Shown here: one piece after another, positions 1 to 6,416 of the stretch
Layout of the letters: every line of letters begins with the position of its first letter
Position numbering within the stretch: the first letter of the stretch is position 1
DNA from: Methylomarinum sp964442675
GTDB taxonomy: Bacteria > Pseudomonadota > Gammaproteobacteria > Methylococcales > Methylomonadaceae
NCBI GenBank assembly: GCA_964442675.1
Contig: CAYUAE010000063.1
Span: 1 to 11,604, forward strand
Direction: 5' to 3'
DNA: 11,604 nucleotides
The notes under the pieces: model-generated
Seen by the model: the letters and a program-made list of their open reading frames with translations, nothing else
The model's database searches: none
What the model was told of the DNA's origin: nothing
Translations under genes and position numbers: made by a program

Positions 1-52
1 GCCCGCCATTCTAGTCTATTTTTATGCCATTACGCCACAAAGCCGTTTATTC

Positions 53-2677
53 ATGTCATTTCGCCGATTACTCATTTTAAGCTTACTGCTGAATACGCAA
101 AGTATCATTGCCGACAATAATGTTTGGAATTGCGAGCAGGGCATGGATGGCGAATGGGTTTGTCAGGGTGATAATGCAGCTAAAACTGAACACAAAAAGG
201 CAGCTGAAAAACCGCGGTCGGATCAGGCTGACGTGCAATCGCAAACAAAATCGACAGCCAGGCAGATGGCGGTGGCTGAGACCGAATTCAAGCCGGTTTA
301 TCATCAGCCACCCGGCATCATCAACCGGCGGCCGGGCTGGAGTTGTCAGCCCGACCCTGAAAATGAAACCTGGCGTTGCAGCTTAAAAGGGTTTGATCCT
401 AAAGGGCAGGCACGTGTCGTTGACAATGAGGGTGTGCGAAGTGGCTGGTTTGCTCCGGCTTATGATTTCAGGCAGGAAGAGATATTCAGAACGTTGCAGG
501 CCCAGTTGCCTTATGACCCGTGGATGAACTGTCAAGGACCATCGCCTGCCAGCACACGGAGCCTGCCTGAACCGCAGCGTGAAAATGCACCGATGGATGT
601 ACATGCAGATTATTCCGAGGTGTTTGACAAGGAGGTGACCAGTTTTTATGGCAATGTCGATATAACCCGTGCCGATCAACACATTCAGGCCGATATGGCC
701 AGTTATAACAGTGTTTCGGAAACGCTGGATGCGCAAGGTAATGTGTATTATTCAGAACAGGATCTGGCGCTGTATAGTGACGCGATTAACATGAAGCTGA
801 AAACCGATGAGGCGCGTTTGCGTCATGCCTTGTTTATTTCGCCATCAGGGCCAATTCGGGGCTCAGCCAATGTGGTTTACCGGGATAACAGATTTTTGTC
901 GCGCTACAGCGAAGCCTCATTCACCAGTTGCAAACCGGGTAATCAGGATTGGATAATCCATGCCGAACGGGTGAAAATGAACAAGAAAACAGGTAAGGGC
1001 GCGGCCAAAAATGCCTGGCTGGAGTTCAAGGGCGTACCTTTCTTATATACGCCTTATATTTCTTTCCCGTTGGACGATCGCCGTTTATCGGGATTTCTGG
1101 CGCCGACTTTTGGCAGTAATGAAAAAAACGGTCTGGATCTGGAGGTGCCCTATTATTGGAATATCGCGCCTAATTACGATATGACGGTGACTCCGCGTTA
1201 TATGGCAAGGCGGGGCGGCATGCTGCGGACAAATTTTCGCTTTCTGACACATTGGACGAAAGGCGATGTCAATCTTGAATTTGTCCCCTATGATCGTTTG
1301 CGGAACAAGCCGCGTTATGGCGGCGGCTTTAAGGCGCAATCGCAGATTATGCCGAATTTGACATCAAATATTGATCTTAACTATGTGTCAGACAAAGACT
1401 ATTTCAATGATTTGAACAATGCCTTGGGTTTTTCCAATACACGGCAGCTCCGCAGTATCGCCGATATTCGTTATCGGAAAAATTGGCTGAATTTTGTCGC
1501 CCGGGTCGAAAACTATCAAACCATCGATAGAAGTATTGCCGACACGTCCAAACCCTATCGAAAATTTCCACAAGTGCAGTTGGATTTGCAGCACAGGTTT
1601 AATGATATGCCTCTGCAACTGGCGATGCAGAATCAATATACCTATTTTTACCAGAGCAGCCGTATCAGCGGACACAGGGTTCATCTGTTGCCATCGGTCA
1701 GTTTTCCGTGGCAAACAAACAGTGGTTTTGTGAAGCCTAAGTTTTCTGTCGCCTATACCTCATATATGCTGGAAAACCTGACACCGGGACAACAAGCTGA
1801 TATCAGCCGGGTGGTTCCCATTTCTTCTGTCGATATGGGTTTGTTTTTTGAACGGGGCTTTAATTTAGGACAAAGCAATTTGCGTCATACACTGGAACCG
1901 CGCGCCTTTTATCTGTATATTCCAAAAGTTGATCAGAGTAATATTCCGCTCTTCGATACCTCTTTGTATGATCTTAATTTCAACAGTCTGTTTCGGGAAA
2001 ACCGCTTTAATGGACCAGACCGGATACAGGATGCCAATCAAGTGACCCTGGCATTGACTTCGCGCTTATTGGATGAGAAGACAGGGCGGGAATATTTGAA
2101 ATTTAATATTGGTGAGATCTTTTATTTTCGTAACCGTGAAGTATTGTTACGTGGAACACAGCCGGAAACGGATAGCTTATCGAATGTCATTGCAGAAGTC
2201 AGCAGTCAAATGAGCGATCATTTGTCGGTCACGTCAGGTGTGCAATGGAATCCATACAGCAGTGATTTTACCCGTTTCAATGGCACTATACGCTATCGCG
2301 ATCTGCCCGGTAAAATTATCAACTTAGGATATCGCTATCGACGTGATAATCCGCTGCGGCCAACGACTATTAATCAGACTGATTTTTCAATCAAATGGCC
2401 GTTATCTGATAACTGGTTTGCCGTGGGTCGATGGCAGTATTCTGTCAAATACGGTAAAACTGTTGAAAGTTTTATTGGCTTGGAAAAAGAGAGTTGTTGC
2501 TGGCGCTTCAGTGTACTCGGGCGGCAGTTTTTGAATAATGTCAGTAATTCAACGGCAGCTACGCAGGATTATGCCGTGTTTGTTCAACTCGAACTGAAAG
2601 GGTTGACCCGTTTCGGCGATAAAGTCGATCAATTTCTGGAAAAGAATTTACCCGGATACCGTAGACGGGGAAGATAA
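53..2677 (+). CDS. lptD: LPS-assembly protein LptD
   Basis: This is the outer-membrane beta-barrel that, with the lipoprotein LptE, inserts lipopolysaccharide into the outer leaflet at the end of the Lpt bridge. The 874-residue protein starts with a signal peptide (about residues 1-20, cleavage after SIIA), which supports the ATG at 53 although no good ribosome site precedes it. An LptA/OstA-like domain lies at about residues 190-320, followed by the family signature around FTSCKPGNQDW (C293) and RRLSGFLAP. The barrel fills the rest. The adjacent pair C815-C816 matches the CysCys of E. coli LptD that forms the interdomain disulfides; C293 and one or more N-terminal cysteines are the likely partners. 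The N-terminal region is longer than in E. coli and contains two W-x-C...W-x-C motifs (C27/C37 and C98/C109). surA follows after 3 nt, the classical lptD-surA pairing. Identification is secure. Confidence 0.97.
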   Translation: MSFRRLLILSLLLNTQSIIADNNVWNCEQGMDGEWVCQGDNAAKTEHKKAAEKPRSDQADVQSQTKSTARQMAVAETEFKPVYHQPPGIINRRPGWSCQPDPENETWRCSLKGFDPKGQARVVDNEGVRSGWFAPAYDFRQEEIFRTLQAQLPYDPWMNCQGPSPASTRSLPEPQRENAPMDVHADYSEVFDKEVTSFYGNVDITRADQHIQADMASYNSVSETLDAQGNVYYSEQDLALYSDAINMKLKTDEARLRHALFISPSGPIRGSANVVYRDNRFLSRYSEASFTSCKPGNQDWIIHAERVKMNKKTGKGAAKNAWLEFKGVPFLYTPYISFPLDDRRLSGFLAPTFGSNEKNGLDLEVPYYWNIAPNYDMTVTPRYMARRGGMLRTNFRFLTHWTKGDVNLEFVPYDRLRNKPRYGGGFKAQSQIMPNLTSNIDLNYVSDKDYFNDLNNALGFSNTRQLRSIADIRYRKNWLNFVARVENYQTIDRSIADTSKPYRKFPQVQLDLQHRFNDMPLQLAMQNQYTYFYQSSRISGHRVHLLPSVSFPWQTNSGFVKPKFSVAYTSYMLENLTPGQQADISRVVPISSVDMGLFFERGFNLGQSNLRHTLEPRAFYLYIPKVDQSNIPLFDTSLYDLNFNSLFRENRFNGPDRIQDANQVTLALTSRLLDEKTGREYLKFNIGEIFYFRNREVLLRGTQPETDSLSNVIAEVSSQMSDHLSVTSGVQWNPYSSDFTRFNGTIRYRDLPGKIINLGYRYRRDNPLRPTTINQTDFSIKWPLSDNWFAVGRWQYSVKYGKTVESFIGLEKESCCWRFSVLGRQFLNNVSNSTAATQDYAVFVQLELKGLTRFGDKVDQFLEKNLPGYRRRGR

Positions 2678-2680
2678 AAA

Positions 2681-3970
2681 ATGCTGAAAAAAATATTTAT
2701 TGCCTTATTTTTATTGCTTGGTTTGCTGCAAATCAGTTCTGTGCAGGCGGAAATACTCGACAGGATTGTCGCCGTAGTTGAGGGAGATGTTATTCTCGAT
2801 AGTGAGTTAAGCCGTGAGACAGAGTCAATCAAACAAAGGCTTAAGGCGAATCAGGTTATGATTCCGCCAGATTTTGTGTTGCGTAAGCAAGTTTTAGAGC
2901 GTCTGATTTTAGAACGCCTGCAATTACAGCGTGCCAAAACTATCGGTATTCATGTCAGTGATGAAATGCTGAGGAATGCCATCGCCGATATTGCAGCCAG
3001 AAATGGTATGGATGTTGAGCAATTTCGTCAGCAACTGGAAAGTCAGGGCATGAATTTTGCCGATTTTCAAAACTCTATTCGTAAAGAAATTATCATCAAT
3101 CAGCTTCATGCCCGGGAAATAGGCTCCAGGATTAAAGTGACCGATAGGGAGGTGGCGCATTTTCTGGAAACTCAAGGGGATGTCGGGCAGGAAAAGGTTA
3201 AATATCGATTGGGACATATTTTAATCGCGATTTCGGAAGCGGCCTCGGCAACAGCGATTCAAAAAGCGTTGGACAAAGCACGACGGGTGGTTAAAGAATT
3301 GCGTGAAGGTGCTGATTTTAAGCAAAAAGCCATTGCAGTCTCTGATGGTGCCAATGCCCTGAAAGGCGGTGACCTCGGCTGGCGGACGGTGAGTCAGGTG
3401 CCGACTTTGTTTGTCGATATCGTCACTAAAATGAAAAAAGGTGATGTGTCAGACCCCCTCCGTAGCCCGAGTGGTTTCCATATTATTAAAATACTGGATA
3501 TGCAAGGGCTGAATAAACATGTGATTACCAAGACGCATGTGCGGCATATTTTAATTAAAACCAATGAGTTGATTGACGATAAAGAAGCGCAAAAACGTTT
3601 ACGCGCATTAAAGCGCCGGATCGAAGATGGTGATGATTTTGCAGCGCTTGCTCGCGCTCATTCTGATGATAAAGGCTCGGCCATTAAAGGAGGCGATCTC
3701 GGATGGGTGGGGCCGGGTGTTTTAGTACCGCCATTTGAAGCGGCTATGAACAAGTTGAAAATCGGGGAAATCAGCGAACCTGTCCAAACGCAGTTTGGCT
3801 GGCATATCATTCAGGTGTTGGGCCGGGAGCAGCAAGATGACAGCCTTGAATTCAAGAAGAATAAGGTCAGAGCAGAAATTCGCAAACAAAAAATGGATGA
3901 AGAAACCAATTTATGGCTCAGGCGCTTGCGCGATGAAGCTTTTGTTGAAATTTATCTGGATCGGATTTGA
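2681..3970 (+). CDS. surA: Periplasmic chaperone / peptidyl-prolyl isomerase SurA
   Basis: SurA escorts unfolded outer-membrane proteins, LptD among its known clients, through the periplasm to the BAM complex. The protein has 429 residues, the usual family length. A signal peptide (residues 1-24, ending SVQA) precedes the SurA N-terminal chaperone domain, which opens with EILDRIVAVVEGDVIL. Two parvulin (PpiC) domains follow: one from about H179 (GHILIAIS) to H267 (SGFHIIKIL), the second from about H289 (RHILIK) to H375 (FGWHIIQVLG). Both contain the GGDLGW motif. A GGGGAAG ribosome site at 2667-2673 lies 7 nt before the ATG, overlapping the end of lptD, so the two are probably cotranscribed. 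The C-terminal helix (KVRAEIRKQKMDEETNLWLRRLRD) is as expected for SurA. In many gammaproteobacteria pdxA and rsmA come next; they are absent here. Confidence 0.97.
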   Translation: MLKKIFIALFLLLGLLQISSVQAEILDRIVAVVEGDVILDSELSRETESIKQRLKANQVMIPPDFVLRKQVLERLILERLQLQRAKTIGIHVSDEMLRNAIADIAARNGMDVEQFRQQLESQGMNFADFQNSIRKEIIINQLHAREIGSRIKVTDREVAHFLETQGDVGQEKVKYRLGHILIAISEAASATAIQKALDKARRVVKELREGADFKQKAIAVSDGANALKGGDLGWRTVSQVPTLFVDIVTKMKKGDVSDPLRSPSGFHIIKILDMQGLNKHVITKTHVRHILIKTNELIDDKEAQKRLRALKRRIEDGDDFAALARAHSDDKGSAIKGGDLGWVGPGVLVPPFEAAMNKLKIGEISEPVQTQFGWHIIQVLGREQQDDSLEFKKNKVRAEIRKQKMDEETNLWLRRLRDEAFVEIYLDRI

Positions 3971-3984
3971 CGGATAAGGTAGGC

Positions 3985-4500
3985 ATGCAAGCGGGAGAAA
4001 AAAAGCAGCAAAAGCTTAAAAAACGGCTGGAAAATGTGCTTAAAGATAAGGATTTGCAACAGCAAAAACTTTTTTTGGCCCAGCTTGAGGAGCAATTGAA
4101 TGTGTCACAGGAAGACTGTGCAGCGGCGTTGCTCTATCTTGTCTCTCCCGGGTTGTTTCAAAGCCCGGAATGCTCTAAGAGCACTCAACATAAAAATATA
4201 AACAAACCTCCCGTTATCAGGCCTGCTTTACCTAAAAGCGTGCGTTATCGGCTGCATGTTGGATCACAGCATGGGGTGAGTGCAGGTGAAATTAAGCAGG
4301 TTTTGGTGCAGGAGTCTGGCGTTGATATTAAACGGATTACGCGAGTTGATATTAAGTCAGATTATACGGTCGTTGAACTGCCAGATGGAATGCCGGCTGA
4401 TATTTTTCAGTTACTCAGTGAAACCGAAATCCGGCAACAAAAGCTTAAGTTGAAGCGGTTGAAGCCGCAGCGACGCTATCGGCGTTACCGGCGGAATTAA
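3985..4500 (+). CDS. Stand-alone DbpA/DeaD-type RNA-binding domain protein
   Basis: This is a small basic protein (171 residues from this ATG) that probably binds RNA. Its second half, from about residue 87 (YRLHVGSQHGVSAGEIKQVL) to about residue 150, matches the pattern of the RRM-like RNA-binding domain at the C-terminus of the DEAD-box helicases DbpA and CsdA/DeaD: an R-[IL]-x-[VL]-G-xx-x-GV opening, I-xx-I-x-R-[VI]-DI, then VELP-x-GMP-x-[DE]-[IV]-FQ. The first part includes an LNVSQEDCAAALLYLV stretch resembling the helical region just before that domain in DeaD (DIAAALLKL-like). There is no Walker A, DEAD box or other helicase motif. The C-terminus is a strongly basic RRYRRYRR tail. AAGG at 3976-3979 suits the ATG at 3985; an in-frame TTG at 3967, overlapping the surA stop, would add six residues. 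Domain assignment is by pattern memory, so its cellular role is unknown. Cotranscription with lptD-surA is likely. Confidence 0.75.
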   Translation: MQAGEKKQQKLKKRLENVLKDKDLQQQKLFLAQLEEQLNVSQEDCAAALLYLVSPGLFQSPECSKSTQHKNINKPPVIRPALPKSVRYRLHVGSQHGVSAGEIKQVLVQESGVDIKRITRVDIKSDYTVVELPDGMPADIFQLLSETEIRQQKLKLKRLKPQRRYRRYRRN

Positions 4501-4516
4501 GTGGAAACTTAATTCC
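4493..4516 (+). other. Perfect hairpin spanning a stop codon
   Basis: Arms GGAATTAAGT (4493-4502) and ACTTAATTCC (4507-4516) are exact reverse complements closed by a GGAA loop, which fits the stable GNRA tetraloop class. The TAA stop of the preceding gene (4498-4500) lies in the left arm. No T-run follows, so it is not a standard intrinsic terminator. It may protect the 3' end of the lptD-surA-orf3 mRNA or mark a processed end. Confidence 0.6.
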
Positions 4517-4536
4517 TGAGTAAAAGACTTGGTTAT

Positions 4537-4565
4537 TTGCTGTCTTCTGCGGTATTCTGTACATT
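4537..4565 (+). promoter_or_regulatory. Weak candidate sigma-70 promoter for apbC
   Basis: TTGCTG (4537-4542) and TACATT (4560-4565) are separated by 17 nt, with about 3 of 6 and 4 of 6 matches to the consensus hexamers. It sits in the only gap (4501-4604) between the lptD cluster and apbC, where a promoter is expected. The match is weak and other choices in this A+T-rich gap, such as TTGGTT (4529-4534) with TATTCT (4553-4558), are possible. Confidence 0.25.
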
Positions 4566-4604
4566 AAAAGTTATTCAAATATTTTAAAAATACAGGAGTT
4601 TTAT

Positions 4605-5696
4605 ATGGCTGCAGTCAGTTCTCAGGATATCGAGAATCAATTAAAAACCATAGTCGATCCCAATACCGGTCGGGATCTGGTGAGTTCCAATTCAGTCAAG
4701 GCGATTGATGTGACTGACGAAAAGGCTCGTGTTGAAATCGAGCTGGGATATCCTGCAAAAAGCTTTATTCCCGAGCTAAAGCAGACAATTGAAAAAACGC
4801 TTCAGGCTATTCCAGGGCTGAGTCAAATCGAGCTGGATATCCACTCTGATATTGCGACACATAGTGTACAGCAATCCTTAAAACCCTTGCCGAATGTTAA
4901 AAACATTATTGCCGTGGCATCCGGTAAAGGCGGCGTGGGAAAATCGACCACCGCTGTCAATCTGGCGCTGGCGCTGGTTGCAGAAGGGGCTAATGTCGGT
5001 ATTCTTGATGCCGATATTTATGGTCCGAGTATCCCAACCATGCTGGGGTTGACAGGCTATCCTGCCAGCGAAGATGGCAAAACCATGGAGCCTAAAATAG
5101 CCTATGGTCTGCAAACGATGTCTATCGGTTATCTGATTGATGAAGATCAGCCGATGATATGGCGGGGGCCGATGGTAACCAATGCACTGCAACAGCTGTT
5201 GAAGGATACTAACTGGAAAGATATCGATTACCTGATTATTGATTTGCCACCCGGCACGGGAGATATTCAGCTTACCTTATCACAACAAATTCCGGTCAGT
5301 GGCGCTGTGATTGTCACAACCCCACAGGATATTGCCTTGCTTGACGCTCAGCGTGGTTTGGCGATGTTTAATAAAGTCAATGTCCCGGTTTTGGGTATTA
5401 TTGAAAATATGAGTGTTCATATTTGTAGTCAATGCGGCCATGAAGAGCCTGTTTTTGGTGAAGGCGGTGGCCAGACAATGGCGGAAAAAAATCAGGTTGA
5501 GCTGTTAGGGCAGTTGCCACTGGATATAAAAATTCGGCAATATGTCGACTCAGGACGACCTACTGTCGTGGCAGACCCTGATAGCCGAGCCGCTGAAATC
5601 TATAAAAGCATTGCTCGGAAAATGGCGGCAAAATTAGCCTTGAGGAGCAAAGATTATAGTCATAAATTTCCCAATATCGTCATTCAAGGCACATAG
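4605..5696 (+). CDS. apbC: Iron-sulfur cluster carrier ATPase ApbC/Mrp
   Basis: This is a cytoplasmic P-loop ATPase of the MinD/ParA superfamily, Mrp/NBP35 branch, that binds a [4Fe-4S] cluster and passes it to apo-proteins. The 363-residue protein has the normal two-part architecture: an N-terminal MIP18/DUF59-type domain (about residues 5-90) and the Mrp ATPase domain. The deviant Walker A GKGGVGKST is at residues 107-115, followed by GILDADIYGPSIPTMLG and the conserved DYLIIDLPPGTGD. The cluster-ligating C-x-x-C is C274/C277 in HICSQCGHEEPVFGEGGG. An ACAGGAG ribosome site lies just upstream of the ATG. It has its own gap upstream and an intrinsic terminator downstream, so it is probably monocistronic. 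No feature departs from the family. Its functional link to the neighbouring envelope genes is not obvious. Confidence 0.95.
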   Translation: MAAVSSQDIENQLKTIVDPNTGRDLVSSNSVKAIDVTDEKARVEIELGYPAKSFIPELKQTIEKTLQAIPGLSQIELDIHSDIATHSVQQSLKPLPNVKNIIAVASGKGGVGKSTTAVNLALALVAEGANVGILDADIYGPSIPTMLGLTGYPASEDGKTMEPKIAYGLQTMSIGYLIDEDQPMIWRGPMVTNALQQLLKDTNWKDIDYLIIDLPPGTGDIQLTLSQQIPVSGAVIVTTPQDIALLDAQRGLAMFNKVNVPVLGIIENMSVHICSQCGHEEPVFGEGGGQTMAEKNQVELLGQLPLDIKIRQYVDSGRPTVVADPDSRAAEIYKSIARKMAAKLALRSKDYSHKFPNIVIQGT

Positions 5697-5711
5697 ATTC
5701 AAGTGCCTTGA
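5684..5711 (+). other. Stem-loop with the apbC stop codon in its loop
   Basis: TCAAGGCAC (5684-5692) and GTGCCTTGA (5703-5711) pair perfectly over 9 bp, with the TAG stop (5694-5696) in the 10-nt loop. No T-run follows; the true terminator begins a few bases downstream. The pair may act as a double 3'-end structure. Confidence 0.5.
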
Positions 5712-5716
5712 CCAGG

Positions 5717-5756
5717 AAAGGGCGTGGCGGGTTTATAACCGCTACGCCCTTTTTTT
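5717..5756 (+). terminator. Intrinsic terminator after apbC
   Basis: GGGCGTGGCGG (5720-5730) pairs with CCGCTACGCCC (5739-5749) over 11 bp, including one G-U pair, with loop GTTTATAA. Seven T residues follow directly (5750-5756). This is a textbook Rho-independent terminator and separates apbC from the Pho-type promoter downstream. Confidence 0.92.
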
Positions 5757-5799
5757 GTGCTCAATGGCATAAGATACCATCTATGCGTTTACCTCTCGA

Positions 5800-5855
5800 T
5801 TGACATAATATTGTCAAATTAGCGTCATCGTTTTGTCATGAACATGACTTAAGCT
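5800..5855 (+). promoter_or_regulatory. Tandem PhoB-type half-site array and promoter of the PAP2-glycosyltransferase operon
   Basis: Half-sites recur every 11 bp: TTGACA at 5800, TTGTCA at 5811, GCGTCA at 5822, TTGTCA at 5833 and a degenerate ATGACT at 5844. The known Pho box is two TGTCA-type 11-mers bound by a PhoB dimer, so this could hold two boxes in tandem. The core at 5823-5840 (CGTCATCGTTTTGTCATG) is identical to the site at 8081-8098 on the other strand. A plausible -10, TAAGCT (5850-5855), begins 16 nt after the TGTCA at 5834, as at the other two Pho promoters of this window. Transcription would begin near 5862, which argues against the upstream ATG at 5862 as the translation start. 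PhoB binding is inferred. Confidence 0.8.
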
Positions 5856-5891
5856 GTTTTCATGAATAAATGTATGAAAAGAGAGGATGAG

Positions 5892-6416
5892 ATGAAGCTG
5901 ATTGATACTGTTCATAATGCCGATGTCAAGCTATTCAATAGCTTAATTCAATCACCAAGCTATAAGACATTGAGCCCTTTGGCCTTTTATGTCTCTAAAA
6001 CCGGTGATGGTCATTTATATGCTCTGCTTGGACTGGGTCTGTTTGTAGTGCAAGGGGCTGACAGTCTGTTTTTAAAGGCATTATTTCTGGCCTTTTTGAT
6101 CGAAAGGCCGATTTATTTTGTATTGAAGAACAGTTTCAAGCGTAACAGGCCTCAGCAGGCGTTACGGGGGTATAAAAGTCTTGTGGTGCCCTCCGACTTA
6201 TTCAGCTTTCCCTCGGGACATTCATCTGCCGCCTTTATGGTGGCGACGATTGTGGCCTGGTTTCTCCCTGTTTTATTCCTGCCTTTATTGTTGTGGGCCA
6301 TGCTGGTAGCTCTTTCCAGGGTGATTCTAGGTGTCCATTTTCCAACCGATACCTTGATGGGAATGGTGTTAGGTTCTGGTGTTGCCATGTCTGTCTTGAC
6401 GGGGTTTGTCGCATGA
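5892..6416 (+). CDS. PAP2-family membrane phosphatase
   Basis: This is an inner-membrane phosphatase of the PAP2 (type 2 phosphatidic acid phosphatase) superfamily. Known members dephosphorylate phosphatidic acid, phosphatidylglycerophosphate or undecaprenyl pyrophosphate on the periplasmic side. From this start it has 174 residues and all three catalytic motifs: K79-x6-RP (KNSFKRNRP), PSGH at 107-110, and SR-x5-H-x3-D with S142, R143, the nucleophile H149 and D153. Hydrophobic segments lie at about 41-55, 58-77, 111-131, 132-148 and 154-172. I chose the ATG at 5892 because GAGAGG (5881-5886) sits 5 nt upstream. The in-frame ATG at 5862 has no ribosome site and lies about where transcription should start. 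The stop overlaps the next start by 4 nt (ATGA), implying translational coupling with the glycosyltransferase. The Pho-type promoter and this partner favour a lipid-phosphate substrate, but sequence alone does not choose between phosphatidic acid and undecaprenyl pyrophosphate. Confidence 0.9.
   Translation: MKLIDTVHNADVKLFNSLIQSPSYKTLSPLAFYVSKTGDGHLYALLGLGLFVVQGADSLFLKALFLAFLIERPIYFVLKNSFKRNRPQQALRGYKSLVVPSDLFSFPSGHSSAAFMVATIVAWFLPVLFLPLLLWAMLVALSRVILGVHFPTDTLMGMVLGSGVAMSVLTGFVA

Noticed and set aside
1..10. A minus-strand ATG at 10 that could begin a gene divergent from lptD, as some gammaproteobacteria have a phosphotransferase gene there.
   Set aside because: Only three codons are inside the window and no ribosome site is clear, so it cannot be supported.
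383..1714. Minus-strand open frames of 84-117 codons within lptD.
   Set aside because: Antisense shadows of an unambiguous lptD frame with no ribosome sites or recognisable domains.
3967..3984. TTG start at 3967 for the DbpA-domain protein, overlapping the surA stop.
   Set aside because: Weaker start codon and ribosome site than ATG 3985 with AAGG upstream; still possible through translational coupling.
5800..5805. TTGACA as the -35 of an ordinary sigma-70 promoter for the PAP2 gene.
   Set aside because: No -10-like hexamer lies 16-18 nt downstream; the element fits better as one more 11-bp-spaced half-site.
5862..5891. Earlier ATG (5862) for the PAP2 gene, adding ten residues (MNKCMKREDE).
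   Set aside because: No Shine-Dalgarno precedes it and it falls at the expected transcription start; the ATG at 5892 has GAGAGG at ideal spacing.
6293..6412. In-frame upstream extension of the glycosyltransferase to 385 residues.
   Set aside because: The extra 40 codons lie inside the PAP2 active-site region, have no ribosome site, and would displace the glycine-rich loop from its N-terminal position.
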